A stretch of DNA of 64,000 nt from Otatea glauca (GCA_036346275.1 CM070720.1:10765278-10829277); one strand, 5' to 3'. Counted from the first letter of the stretch, positions 21,001 to 32,718 are shown. The notes: generated from the letters alone by a model not told the origin. Translations and numbers: made by a program.

Positions 21001-22161
21001 ATCCAGTGGCCAATTTTGTTAAAAGCTAGATCAGAGAGGTCTAGCGGTAAAACCATAATCCAGGTAGGGTTGTAGAGATATTTGGTGGGTAGGGGAGTTC
21101 AAAGTATGAACAACCCCGGTAGGGTTGTTGTGGAAGTCAGGGCTCCTCTACATATCATATCATTTAAGGTCAAAACCAAACTGGCGTTTACTTCAAAAGC
21201 AGCGTAAACCGTGCTGACCATAGACCTGGTATAGGACGGGCTGAACTAAATAACCAACAAGTAGCTGTCTCTGCCAAGAGTGAGAAGTTGATTGTACCAG
21301 GTAAGGGCAGTCACCCTAGGGCGAGATGTCGGGGGAGGAGTCTAGACCCGCGTGCCTTTGGTGAGGCAAGGCGGTATGGCAGAGGTCAGAGTACGTTGAC
21401 CAAAGGTTCTATTTCCTTGCTTATTAGTGCGCCTAAGGAAGCGCACTGGTTGGACAATAAGCCAAGTGATGCTATAGGCAAAACAGTACACCTCTGATCA
21501 GAGTTAAAATATGATATCACTGCTAGCTTCCGGGTTTGGAAGTGCGTCTTGTGGGTTTTTCTCTAACACAGGATGTAAGATCCCACATAGTTCTGCCATT
21601 AGTAAATTTAAAAGTTAAAACTTGACACTTTCTAACAAATGGGTAAAGGGGTAGGTACTTTGGGTAAAGATCTACTTTGGAGTGATGGCTCGGTGGCCGG
21701 AAAAGTATATATTTATACTCATGCATAAATTTTTCCGTGGCTTGCTAAGTACTGGAGTACTCAGCCTTGCTTTCTTTGTCGGTTTACAGAACCTGCTGAG
21801 TCCACAAACCCAGACGAGGTAGAAGGTGATTTTCATGATAATGTGAATTATTATTGTCATGATGATGTTGTTGTGGAGGGCTATGAATATGAGAGAGCAG
21901 ACGACCAAGACCCGGCGGAATAAAATACCATCAGGCGGGAGGCTTTGAAATAATATTGTAATAACTAGGCGTGCAGTGTAGAGATCACTTTAGCCGGATC
22001 TAAGATAGTACTATAAGTACTTTAAGAATAAATCCCCATGTACTATGCGGTGGAAGTTTCTACATGTACATGCGTTGTTTTCCTTAGCTGATCCTGGCGC
22101 ACTCTGTTCTATGATGTTTTCCACTAGTTCTGGCTTGATCAGGCAAGGTGGGGGCGTCACA
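21000..22161 (+). mobile_element. 3' part of a long gypsy-type LTR (solo or truncated)
   Basis: The segment TACTGGAGTACTCAGCC followed by a GCTGAGTCCACAAACC block (21750-21830) and the tail ending GGGGGCGTCACA resembles the 3' part of the Tekay-like LTRs at 40000-40429. No TGGTATCAGAGC follows the end, so this is a solo LTR or the 3' LTR of an element now lost. Its start was not found. Confidence 0.45.
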
Positions 22162-22429
22162 CGACAATCTCTCTGTAAGTTGCATCTAAATCTCTTTCGA
22201 TAAAATTCTTATAGGAATACCTTGCAATAGTGACGTTGATTACATATGCTAGGAGTATTCCTATTCTTGACATCCTTCATTAGCACATATATATGACATA
22301 GGTATATTTGTTTTCATGATCATGCTACAATCTGTACTTTATAATATGCCTAGTATATATGATGCGATTACAATGATCTCTATTATAGGAATTAAAATAA
22401 TCACAAAAGTGTATATATTTTTAACATAG
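22162..22429. other. Unassigned AT-rich DNA
   Basis: Between the LTR end and the LINE. It may be the diverged 3' part of the LINE. No motif was seen. Confidence 0.4.
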
Positions 22430-22805
22430 AAGTGTGTCATCGACATATTGAATTATTGGAAAATCCACTTGTCCTTCTTGAGCTATAGGTAGTTCAAAAG
22501 TCCTCTTTGGAATGCCTCATTGATTATAGATTGTAGTAAGTCCACTACTAACACGGAGAAGTGGAGAAAGAGAGTCACCTTGTCTTACTCCCCTCTTACA
22601 TTGAAAGCTTTTTCCTGTCACTCCATTTAGTAATATTGATGACGAACCAGACTGCAAAATCTCATGGACTCATCTGATCCAACGACCATCAAAACATTTG
22701 TGTTGCAGCATCTGTGCTCAATAGTGTCAAAGGCCTTTCCAAAGTCCATTTTGATAATTAAAATTTCTTGCTTGGAGTGATGACACTGATCTAGATACTC
22801 GATTG

Positions 22806-24302
22806 CAAGGATTGAAATCTCGTTTTCGCTCGAAATCTCGGAGGTCATCGGAGAATGAAATCTCGGCGAGATTTAGAAAATTCGGAAAAATTCTGGACGA
22901 ACCACAAAAATGGATTTTCAAATCCCATTTTTTTTTTGAGAAAAAACCGGTAGGGCCGAGATCTCGGCCGGTTTTGCCGAGATCTCGGCAAAATTGGACA
23001 GCACGAAATCCGGGTGAAACTATGTCAAACAATTTTGAAATTTTTTGTGGAGATTTCTAACACATCAGTGATGTTTTCATAAAACTTTTAGATGATTATC
23101 AAATTTGAGAAATTTTTTAAAATTCAAACATTGCTACTGTTATGATAAAACGCTGACTGGCAAGTTTGAACCGAATGAAAAATGAAACAAACCACTTTAG
23201 CAAATTTTGAAAAACAAATTGCATGGTTATGATGCAACAATAATGTTCCTATAAAATTTTTAGATTTTTAGATGATGATCAAGCTTCATGAATTGTTAAA
23301 AATTCGGACAGTGTTACTGTCGTAATAAAAGCATTTATGGCAAAATTGAACCAAATGAAAAATGGTACAAACCATATTAGAAATTTTTTAAAAAAATATT
23401 GGATGGCCCTGATGTATCATTAATGTTTTTATAAAATTTTCATATGATGATCAAGCTTCAATAAGTTCTAAAAATTCCGACAGTATTACATCCTGATTAA
23501 AGCCTGATTTAATTTAGCAATCAAAAATGGTTTAAATTTTTGAAAATTTTGTGGTAGGGTTATAAGGAATTGTTAAGATATCATAAAAAAGTTTGAGTCA
23601 TGATCACACTCCAGTGAATTTATAAAATTCCTACAATTGCACTGTACCATTTATGTTCTTTCTGTTTTTTTATTTTTGAAATATAACAAATGAAGTTCAA
23701 TGCATACATAGATTTGATTGAGAAAACAAAAAGATTTTAAATTTTTTAAACATTTTACATAATGGTACTAAGGCAATTATTAACCTCTCAGAAAAAATTT
23801 GGATCATGATCACACTCGAGAAAATTTATAAAATTCTAACAAGGTTACTGTCCCAATTATGTTCATTTTGTTTTTGATTTTTTAAAGATAACAAATTTAG
23901 TTAAATTATTTTTAAAATTTTTATGTATGATCCTACACTTATTTTGATGGTACCAAAAAAATTTCACATGATGATAAATCTTGTAAAATTTTGTAAAAAT
24001 CCGACAGTGTTTCTGCAGTTTTTAAAAAATGTCTAAAAAATTTAGTTTTTTCAACAAATTTTCATAGGAGATGACTTTCTTAAGGGTTATTGATTAATTT
24101 TCGGTCAAATCCAGTTATAAAATATCAAATTTCGGATTAAAATCCTGATATTTCGGTGGTATATGGTGAGATCTCGCCGAGATATAGCGAGATCACTGTA
24201 GCAATTCAACTTTTTTGAATTTCCACTCCGACCGGCATTTCAAAACTCGTCCACCTCCAATAAACGAGATCTCGCGAGAAACCAGCGAGATTTCTAACCT
24301 TG
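22806..24302. mobile_element. Non-autonomous hAT-like element, 1.5 kb
   Basis: The ends CAAGGATTGAAATCTCG and (complemented) CAAGGTTAGAAATCTCG form terminal inverted repeats. The flanking 8 bases are CTCGATTG (22798-22805) and CTCGAATG (24303-24310), one mismatch apart. An 8-base duplication and a CAAGG terminus fit the hAT superfamily. The interior is AT-rich, without a transposase. It contains diverged internal repeats around TTTTAGATGATGATCAAGCT, and both ends are rich in GAGATCTCG. Excising it restores the LINE reading between VHQNQY and DFGKAFD. Confidence 0.72.
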
Positions 24303-24743
24303 CTCGAATGCCCAAGCAAGGTAAGTTGGTATATAGTTCTGCTCTTTTTAAATACATATTGGTTTTGGTGAACTATCATGAGAATTACTTGTTGTAATCT
24401 ATAAGCCAATATCTTAAGTCAATAATTTGAGGCATGAATTTAAGAGGGAAATGGGCCTAAAATCATTAGGAGAGTTATTTTTAGGTACCGGTATAATGTG
24501 AGAGGAGTTTACACTTTGTAGACTGATGGTTCCATTGTAAAACTCGACAGTATTTGTGATAATCAACAGAAATAATATGCCAACAGTTCTTCACGAGCAT
24601 TCCATTAAAACCATCAGGATCTGGGGCCTTGTCAAGAGGCAACTTGACCAAAATATCACCAATTTCTTTGGTGTTAAAGGCTTTTGATAGGGATTCCAGG
24701 TCATGACCTTATCAATACGGCTGCCCAGATAAAAAAACATAGG

Positions 24744-24926
24744 GATAATTTATATTATACCACTCTAAAGATTGGTATTTTAGGAAATATCATTTGTTGT
24801 TTTAATGACATGTGGATACCACTTATTATCTCAATAACATATGATCCTTAGACCCACATGTTATTGACATAATGAGTGATATTTTTTAAAGTGCTAACAA
24901 ATGGAGTGGTATAGTACGAATTATCA
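24744..24926. mobile_element. Small MITE-like inverted repeat in LINE
   Basis: GATAATTTATATTATACCAC at the left end and the complement of GATAATTCGTACTATACCAC at the right end bound about 180 bases without coding capacity. It interrupts the LINE between its endonuclease and RT parts. The target duplication is unclear, so the family is open. Confidence 0.5.
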
Positions 24927-25770
24927 AAAACAAAAGAGAGTTTGCTGTGACTCCCATTCTATCTCTGGATGCGTGCCATAAAACTTTAGCTTTGTCATGG
25001 TGTTCAGTCACAATTCTACCATCTCATGTAACAAGCTGAGCAATAGTATTTTTCCTATAGCTTTCAGTAGCTAAAGCCTAAAGCACGAATGAATCTAGTA
25101 TTTTCGTTACCAAATTGAACCCATCGGACTGTACTTCTCTTCTTCAAATATAATTGTTTGTAATGCAAAAGTTTAGAACCAAATTGCAATGGGAGATTAG
25201 AGTTGACAATTGAGAAAATTTCTTAGTCCAGGCTTTTAAACACCTTTTCAGGAATTTAAATTTGGCAGTAAGTAGCTTTCCCAGCTTGCTTTTGTTGTCT
25301 TCATAAAACCCGGGTGTTAAAGCCAAAAGTTTTTAAACCTGAATTTTTGTACCTTTGGAATTTGTCTCAATAGGAACCACACAGGGTACATGGTTTGAAG
25401 TGTACCTAGAGAGAGATCTGACCACTGTATGGGGGTCCGTAGTGGTCCATTATTCGTCGTGAAGAACCAATCAATTTGTTCTGGAAGTGGCTCCTCTTGC
25501 ATATTGCTCCATAATAAATCTTCTTCCTTTAATTGGCAATTCTACCAGTCCCAGGTTACCGATGATGGCATTAAAGATGAAAATATCATTGATATTCCCT
25601 CCGATTTATTTTTATTCTCTAAAGATACGTAGAAATTGAAGTCCCCTACAAGTAGCCAATTTTCGTTACTCGGGATATTTGAGTTATTAAGCCAATTTGC
25701 AAAGTCATCCTGAACTTGCCCTTGAAAGGTCCATATCTCGCAATTCGTAAAACATTTCTGCCCAATTCAA

Positions 25771-25943
25771 ATTCATATGTGAATTTATACAGAGATAAAT
25801 TTAACCAAATGTAAAAATCAAAACCATATTCATCTATATATATTTATACCGTACTTGAATAAGAATATGGATAGATGAGACGTTGTTATTAGTTTTTTAT
25901 TTAATATTTTAAATTTATTTTTATTAATATCCCCTCACCAACT
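25771..25943. other. AT-rich spacer between LINE and CACTA-2
   Basis: Nothing recognisable. It could be the LINE's diverged 5' part. Confidence 0.4.
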
Positions 25944-25946
25944 AGT

Positions 25947-26170
25947 CACTACTGCGGATCGGGTACACACAAGCGGTTCAAAACCGCTTTCAGAAGCAGT
26001 TTTAGAACCGCTTGTAAGCAACCGCGAGTGATACCCCGTCGGGTATCACAAGCGGTTCCCCGAACCGCTTGTAGAGAGGTTCTCTTCAAAAGCAGTTGGT
26101 CTTACGAACCGCTTGTGGAGATGCTCTCTCCACAAGCGGTTGGAGTTACCAACCGCTTGTGAAGAGTCTG
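25947..26170. repeat. Left terminal and subterminal repeats of CACTA-2
   Basis: CACTACTGCGG, then repeated AAGCGGTT and AACCGCTTGT words in hairpin pairs. These are presumed binding sites of the accessory protein. Confidence 0.82.
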
Positions 26171-26505
26171 ACAGCATAGCGTTTTGATTATATTCAATAT
26201 AGAATATGTTTTCAGAGGGGTTTTTGATATAGATTTTGACAATTAAAATAAATAGAACTACATGAGTTTTTTTGACACAATTAAATATATATTATTCATG
26301 CGTACTCATTCAGATAATTACAGGTTCATTTACAGAAAAATACAAACTTAATAGACTAAAAAATGAACAAGTTGATGAACACATAAAATAATAAGCCACT
26401 TTTACATGTTTAAAAGAATAAAAGGGCGAATCTTGAGCTCATTTCTTGTGTGCGTCGCTCTTTGTGCCCTTGGTCGACGTCGATGTCAGTTCACCTGTCC
26501 TTATT

Positions 26506-27190
26506 TCAAGACAATCTCTCCAACCATTTGCGTGGAACTCGCCTTTGGTGGATACAATCTCGTCGACAATAAAGCCGATGAGTTGTTCTTGGATTGCTGC
26601 AACCCGGTGCAGCGGGATCACGCCTTGCACATTGATGTTGGGCTGACAAAGCGGGAAGTAAATAAATCTCTGGACATGTAATTAAAGTGTAAGTACTAAG
26701 AAATTGACATGTGCACACTACCTCGGCATTGGTTGTCGGCACATCACCGTGGGTAATACTTTGCATATAGTGGCACACATAATAGCCACATAAGTTGTTT
26801 CCACATGCATTGTAGAACTGCGATGAAATTTGAAAAGAAAACAATTATTGGGATGAGAAATCTATTACGGCATATTAATATTCTTTATCGTTACTCGAGT
26901 GCTTATTTGTACATCAAATTCGTTCTCGAAATCTCCTTGTTGCTTCTTTCGAAACCTTGCGAATGCCCTGTGTGATGCGTTAGTATGAATAGTAATTATC
27001 AGAGTTGGAATTAGCAAGGTATTTCAATATATATAATAAGGAAAACTATCGTATATATATGTGCTATATACATGTTTAGGGTGTCAATGATAAATTGATA
27101 TTTTCCACGAGTCCTTTTTGAGTCTTGAACAACGATTTGGTCGCTATCAAGCTTGATGACAAGAAGGATCGATGAAACCTATTCATGTAT
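26506..27190 (-). pseudogene. Ulp1/C48-type peptidase remnant
   Basis: The block CGNNLCGYYVCHYM (about 26800) matches the region around the catalytic cysteine of Ulp1-like peptidases carried by plant transposons. Upstream, at 27175-27060, ILLVIKLDSDQIVVQDS resembles the segment that follows the catalytic His-Trp. There the bases read TTT CAT CG ATC, as if one base of the Trp codon were lost, which puts His and the following strand in different frames. Intron borders were not fixed, so this is an inference. Confidence 0.5.
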
Positions 27191-28658
27191 TGCAACATAT
27201 ATGTAACTAGCTAGTAGTATTATAAATGCCTTGGAAAATATAAGAGCGAGAGGTTGTATATATCGTACTCGAAGTTGAAGGGCGTATATATACGATGCAT
27301 AATCTTTGTCCCAAGAATGCATCGAGAATGTAATCTTCAATATCCTTTGGTTGTATCCAAAGACGAACTCGTTAACAATCTACGGGTCGATGAAGCCCAC
27401 GTTGAAGATATTCTTTTCTACATCGTTGTATCTCCATTCTACATAGAAAGGTATAAGTTTAAGAGTTGTAATTTTATTATGCGAGGAAGCACACGGTAAA
27501 GGTATGAGCTTGACACTTACAGGCACCAAAGACTCATGAGAGACACGTTGATGGCGTCGGCATGGTAAATATTGTATAAGTCGTCAAATTCGAGCCATAT
27601 GGTGTTGTCCCTGCGATAAAAATCATCTTCTTTGATACGGAGGGGGAACATCGTTCTTCCTTGAGCGAACTCTGTCATGTACCATTCGTGAAATTGCCGC
27701 ATCTTGGTTGGCAGATCCTTTATCTCATTTGGGTCAATCAGCTCCTAGCCCAACTGAAATTGCCATCTGACCTTTGTTGCAATTGGGATATCATCTATTA
27801 ATCCAAGAGCTGCAGCTGTGGAACTAAGTCCTGCCTCCTTCATAAACCTCTCGAGGTTCTCCTGATCTTGGTCTCTCTTCTTCTTCTTTGCCGCCGTCGC
27901 CTGACCACGTTTATTCTTTTGTGTAGCCTTTATTATTGTCCGTTCATAGTTGGGCCACACAGTAGCGGACTTTGCGGCATGTCGCGAAGTGTTCCGCCGC
28001 TTTTGGATCAGTTGGTACCTTTGGGTCTACCTTCTTTTTTGCGAAGTGTGCATCCAATTCTGCTTTAGTGACCGCGTCACTCTCCTCCTTATTCATATCA
28101 TATGCCCTCTTTGGAGGTTCCTTTATCTTTGTCGATCGGCTGGACTCCGCCTTCTTGGGAGCAGGTGGAGGAGCCTTAATTCTGCTATCGAGCTTCTTCC
28201 TCGGAGGAGATGGTGGGGGCGTGGTTTTCCTAGGGGGTTCTTTTTTGTTTGAGATGCTAGTGGTGGAGTAGGGCTTCTACGTGGAGCGGGTGGTGGAGGA
28301 GGTGTGCTCTATTTTACCGGCGAGGCATTGCGTGGAGGTGACGTTGGAGGAGGCGTGGGTTGCCGTGGTGGAGATGACGCGTCCACACCATCTGGAAATA
28401 TGATGTACCGTTTGCGCCAAAGGATGATATTGTGGAGGGCCTGTCCAAGCTTGGTCACGTCGTCGCCTCGGCAATATCGAGTGAAGTTCTTCAAATCCGC
28501 TCAGCACCTCCTCCACTGCGACCTTTGAGTAACCCGGGGGTATCTCGTTGCAGTGGAACATCTGGCCCGATTCCACCGGATATGCCATGCCGTAAGCCAC
28601 CTTGATGGAGATGTTACGCGCATCAACGTGTAGCTCACACTGGCAGCGAACCCTTATG

Positions 28659-29757
28659 TCATCCACGGGATAACGGGCTAGCAAGTTGTCCGCCGGGGGC
28701 CGGTGGGCCAGCAGCTACTCCGCGCCGCGGAGGGGCGATCACGCGTCGGTGATTGCTCGAACCTAGTCCTTGAAGCTTGATGAGGGAAATTTGTACTTGT
28801 TGCGCAACTATGTCGTCGATGCTAGCCTGGGTTGCTCTGAGCTCTTGTTCCAATTGGTACACTTTATGTGATTCTCTTATTTTGCTTCTATGTCGGCTCC
28901 TGTATGTATGTTCATCCTTGGAGAAATCATACTTCCACGGCATTAGCTTGCCCATACCTCGTGTCCGTCCTGGGTGCTCAGGGTTTTCAAGGGCATGTGT
29001 TAGCTTGTCATTCTCCTGCGCCACCAATGTACACTGAGGCCCTTTCGGCGGCTTGTACAATCCTTTGGCCAACCTCTTGTACTCCTGGTGCCATCACCAA
29101 ACTGCCGTCATCTGAAAGGCTCCCCCCATGACCCATGAACCAATTGCGCAGGCTCTCTTCCCACAAAGCGGTAGCCGGTGTGATGTCCTTCACCATTAAT
29201 TCTTCTTCCCTTCTCCCATTTTGAGTACGACCTTGAGGTAACCACCGGTGCCAAGATGATGGTGGTATTTCTTCATCGTGAATTGGCCTTGTTCTTGACT
29301 CGTGGCACGGCCTTGGTGGCGACTTGAACTCCTCGAATGCTTCGCAGTGATCCGCCAACTTTGGAAATTGGTTGAAGTCGGGTCTTACTCCCATCTGCAC
29401 ATACTTGCGGCTGAGAGACGTCTTCCACGCCTGAAACATTGTTGCCATCTTCTTCAAAGTGAATTTCTTGGCCTTGTCTTCGGACCCTTGAGGAAATGTG
29501 AAATTTTCCATAATATCTTGCCAGAGCAGGTCCTTAGTAGCTTGAGGAACTTCAGCCCATTTTCTGGTGCTAATTAGGACGTGATCCCTCACGTGGTAAC
29601 CGCAAGCGTTGTTGTATGGCCCAACTGCTAAAATAGAGGCAACCGGCATCCCTTCGTTGTTAACGTCGGTAAACACGTGCTTTGTGGATGGCTTCTTGTT
29701 AGGTCCCGGATGCTTGGATTGGTTGCTCGATGTACGGGGCTTGAAATACATAAACAT
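28659..29757 (-). pseudogene. Ptta/En/Spm transposase-family exons (CACTA-2)
   Basis: Frame 29757-29008 is open for 249 codons (FMYFKPRTSSNQSKHPG, LLWQDIMENFTFPQGSE, FEEFKS) and overlaps a second frame 29072-28659 (LTHALENPEHPGRTRGMG). The protein must shift frame near 29050-29010, by an indel or short intron. The two halves together give the usual order of this family. Confidence 0.65.
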
Positions 29758-29834
29758 ATGTATAAACGTGTCAGAGTGTATTATATTAATGAATTGCGAT
29801 TAATTAACATGTCTACGGGATTATATTCTTACGG

Positions 29835-30047
29835 CTATACCTCATCTGGCGGAACCGTGTTCACGGACTCAGCGGCTCCAGCGTCAATGGCTTCATCAGC
29901 TGCAGCCTCAACGGCCTCACCGGAACCAACATTAGCCTCAGTGGCAGCAGTGTTAGCATCACCTTCGATGCTACCCAGCGCGATGGAGTCCAGCAAGAAT
30001 TGTTCTCCCTCATCGAAAGTAGGGTCACCACGTCCTGGTTGGGCCAT
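29835..30047 (-). CDS. First exon of Ptta/Ulp1 gene (CACTA-2)
   Basis: ATG at 30047 in the sequence MAQPGRGDPTFDEGEQFLLD, followed by an Ala/Glu-rich acidic stretch to PPDE, where GAG/GTATAG gives a donor. The length and acidic composition resemble other first exons of such genes. Confidence 0.5.
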   Translation of the reverse strand: MAQPGRGDPTFDEGEQFLLDSIALGSIEGDANTAATEANVGSGEAVEAAADEAIDAGAAESVNTVPPDEV

Positions 30048-30539
30048 CTATCCTAATCCCGAAAAAATGTTGACATAAATATCATATTACTATACAAAGT
30101 CCAAATAAACTAATTTTCTAGTTGATGATATAGGTTGCTTCCCCTTTTAAAGGAGATCAAAGTAAACACCCAAAATTGAGTCCTTCCTACAAAAGAATGG
30201 AACCCTACATCCAAAAAGATACACTTACACACAAGTGAAAAGAATGACGAAATCTTTTGCCGAAAAGCTTGGTAAGTGATAATTACTTCTTGTAATCATT
30301 TTTCTTTGAGTATGCTTTCACTTTGTGCAATGGAGAAAGAATGCATTTTTGTTCGTGGTTTTAGTTTAGCTTGTTTGTTTGACTAGCAAGGGATGGGAAA
30401 GCCGTTTCCTTGATTCTTTCCCCCTAATTTGGTTAGTTCACTGCAATTGTAGAAAGGGCACTTTGGTATCTAGTACACTGGATTCTAGAAATTTTAGGTT
30501 TACATCAGACTTGCTACTTACAACTCTAAGCGACCTTGT

Positions 30540-30890
30540 GGGCATTTCACTGAACACCTTGTGGGCAGCCGAATTAGAGAGGGAGGACGACGGCGAGCAC
30601 AGCTGTACCTCGGTCCTCCAGGGTGGAATGGCGGTGTGGCGGCCGCTTGGTGGCGGAGGAGGCGTCGGCGAGGTGGCGGAGAAGGCGCTGGCTGGGTGGA
30701 GCTAGTGGCGGCGGCGACAAGGGCACCAGCGCGGGGGTGGAATGGCGCCTAGGGTGGAGTGGCGCCGGGATGGTTGGGTGGCGGAGGAGAGCGACGGCAT
30801 CGACGAGGACGGCGGCGTGGGGTCTCGACGGAGGCGACGGTGGTCGGAGAGACACAGGAGGCAGCGGCGCGGAGAGACACAGGACTTACA
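30540..30890 (-). promoter_or_regulatory. GC-rich block between the two genes of CACTA-2
   Basis: GGCGG-rich sequence of about 350 bases sits between the internal repeat array and the Ptta/Ulp1 first exon. In CACTA-1 an equivalent block and array lie at the element's end, upstream of TNP2. I read it as a promoter/leader for the Ptta/Ulp1 gene. Confidence 0.45.
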
Positions 30891-30944
30891 AAATTTTGGG
30901 TGTGAGAAAAGGGCGGGCCGTGTAAACTTTATACAGGGAGCATT

Positions 30945-31275
30945 TCTACAAGCGGTTCTTAGAACCAACCGCTTGTAAAATATCTCTACAAGCGGTTTTA
31001 AAACCAACCGCTTGTAGAGGGATGACTTCCACAAGCGGCTCTTAGAACCAACCGCTTGTAAAATATCTCTACAAGCGGTTTTAGAACCAACCGCTTGTAG
31101 AGGGAGGACTTCTACAAGCGGTTCATATTACTAACCGCTTCTGAATGTTGCGTTCTAGAAACGGTTCATATTACTAACCGCTTCTGAATGTTGCGTTCTA
31201 GAAACGGTTCATATTACTAACCACTTCTGAATGTTGCGTTCTAGAAACGATTCATAGTACTAACCGCTTCTGACA
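30945..31275. repeat. Internal subterminal-type repeat array of CACTA-2
   Basis: Hairpin units ACAAGCGGTT with AACCGCTTGT in two tandem series: two units of about 80 bases with TAAAATATCTCTAC and GAGGGA spacers, then about four units of 46 bases (GTTGCGTTCTAGAAACGGTT). The motif is the one found at both ends of the element, but this array is 4.5 kb from the nearer end and has no CACTA terminus. Confidence 0.82.
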
Positions 31276-31284
31276 ATCAATGTC

Positions 31285-31640
31285 AGAATTTTTTAAAAAG
31301 CTTTTAGAACTTTAGTTTCATTCCAAAATTTTAAAAAATTGCTTTTAGCAATTTATTTTCATTCTATAATTTTTAAAAAAGCTTTTAGCACTTCAGTTTC
31401 ATTTCAGAATTTAAAAAAAAATTCTGAAATGCACTTTACTTTCATTCCAAAATTTTTAAAAAATGCTTTTAGCACTTTAGTTTCATTCTATAATTTTTAA
31501 AAAAGCTTTTAGCGCTTCAGTTTCATTTTAGAATTTTTAAAAAATTCTGAAATGCACTTTACTTTCATTCCATAATTTTAAAAAAAAGCTTTTAGCACTT
31601 TAGTTTCATTCCAGAATTTTGGCACTTTATATTCATTCCA
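31285..31640. repeat. AT-rich tandem repeat, about 60-base period
   Basis: Units of the type TTTTAAAAAAGCTTTTAGCA followed by CTTTAGTTTCATTCCA are repeated about six times with changes. Within some units AAATTCTGAAATGCACTTTA alternates. It abuts the internal array. Confidence 0.7.
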
Positions 31641-31706
31641 AATAAACACTTCATACAGTAGAAGACCCGTGTTACATATGCATAGTTCATACAGTAGGGG
31701 TACATC

Positions 31707-31988
31707 TTAAGTAGTAATGTACTTTGTCTTTACAAGTGTTCCTTCATTATGATCGCGACGTATGAAAGGAGTATCCACGTCTGTGTCATTGAGGAGGCTT
31801 ATGTCAACATCCACAGCGAAAGGAGGGATCTCGTCGAACTGACTATACTCTTCCTCGTCTGTGACGTCCTCAACTCCAACAATCCTTCGTTTGCCTTGGA
31901 GAACCACGTGTCGCTTTGGCTTAGTACTACAATCTTTCTGCTTCTTAGGTTTGCTTGACATTTCCATTACGTAGAAGACACATCTCAC
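31707..31988 (-). CDS. C-terminal tail of TNP2 (CACTA-2)
   Basis: An open 93-codon block with basic KPKKQKDCSTKPKRHVV, possibly a nuclear localisation signal, then an acidic segment DVTDEEEYSQFDEIPPF. It resembles tails of DUF4216-containing CACTA proteins. The true exon start is uncertain. Confidence 0.5.
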   Translation of the reverse strand: MRCVFYVMEMSSKPKKQKDCSTKPKRHVVLQGKRRIVGVEDVTDEEEYSQFDEIPPFAVDVDISLLNDTDVDTPFIRRDHNEGTLVKTKYITT

Positions 31989-32015
31989 ATCGTTCGCGAG
32001 GACAAGCGGTTCGCG

Positions 32016-32321
32016 CTATAAGCCGACTTGCGTGAGGTCCACGATTGTCATACTGTATTTGTCGACCTTCACGCCGCTTGAGGTCAGTTTGACCCATTGG
32101 CACTTAAATAGAGGGACCTTCAAAGGTCCATAGTCAAGCTCCCATATCTCTTCTATGAATCCATAATATGTATCCACCTTGCCTTTGTTGTCTTCGGCGT
32201 CTATACGGACACCGCTATTTTGGTTGGTGCTCTCGTTATCCTGGGATCTGGTGTAGAATGTGTAACCATTTATCTCGTACCCCTTGAATATCACGATTTC
32301 ACTAGATGGTCCCAGAGCCAA
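32016..32321 (-). CDS. DUF4216-like exon of TNP2 (CACTA-2)
   Basis: YEINGYTFYTRSQDNESTNQ, YYGFIEEIWELDYGP and PLFKCQWVKLT give the DUF4216 pattern, as in 10693-9950 of CACTA-1. It is open throughout. Confidence 0.7.
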   Translation of the reverse strand: MALGPSSEIVIFKGYEINGYTFYTRSQDNESTNQNSGVRIDAEDNKGKVDTYYGFIEEIWELDYGPLKVPLFKCQWVKLTSSGVKVDKYSMTIVDLTQVGL

Positions 32322-32718
32322 GCGTTACAGCTGCTCATTGTCGACCCTTTCAAAAGGATGTACTTTTGTAACCAAGCGACCAAAGAATCCATGTGCTTGA
32401 TGTTATCAATCCTCGGACCTCCCGGAAATCGCGGCGTAGAATACTCTTATGCTCAAGGACATACGAGGCCACTACAGATTGATTGTTTCAAAACCGTGAA
32501 ATGTGCTTGCTTAAATGTAAGAAGATCATTGCATGCAATTGCTTTCCTTCCTAGTGTCCGTTTTCCCGTAGCCTCCCCTCATGGCGTGATATAGGGGCCT
32601 TGATCGGGTTTAGATCATTAATGTAATCCACACAAAACTCAATCACCTCCTCTGTCCCATAACCTCGGCAATGCATCCTTAGGACGAGAGCGGTTATGAA
32701 CATACTTCTTTAGCACAC

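Larger units (their letters stand above)
22430..25770 (-). pseudogene. L1-type LINE relic (endonuclease and reverse transcriptase)
   Basis: The minus strand gives, in order: an endonuclease-like part (WLLVGDFNFY near 25670, TWSNM, EQIDWFF near 25480), a spacer, the reverse transcriptase start (LVKLPLDKAPDPDGFNG near 24650), VHQNQYVFKKSRTI (near 24370), ILIIKMDFGKAFDTIEH (near 22750) and IIQYVDDTLL (near 22440). This is the order of a plant L1 ORF2. Stops and frameshifts are frequent. ORF1, the 5' end and the 3' tail are missing. A hAT-like element and a small MITE are inserted in it. Confidence 0.75.
26439..30047 (-). pseudogene. Ptta/TNPA-like protein with Ulp1-like peptidase domain (CACTA-2)
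   Basis: In order on the minus strand: an acidic Ala-rich first exon (30047-29835, donor after PPDE); an exon with DIMENFTFPQGSEDKAKKFT and WKTSLSRKYVQMG (29757-29008), typical of the plant Ptta/En/Spm transposase family; NPEHPGRTRGMGKLMPWKY (29072-28659); a segment with RCQCELHVD and EIPPGYSKVAVEEVL (28684-28277); a basic linker with MRQFHEWYM (27960-27517); and a C48-like peptidase core around 27180-26500 with FIIDTLN and CGNNLCGYYVCHYM. C48 enzymes cleave SUMO or related tails. Frames change between blocks, some through splicing and some through mutation. Role in the element unknown. Confidence 0.65.
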
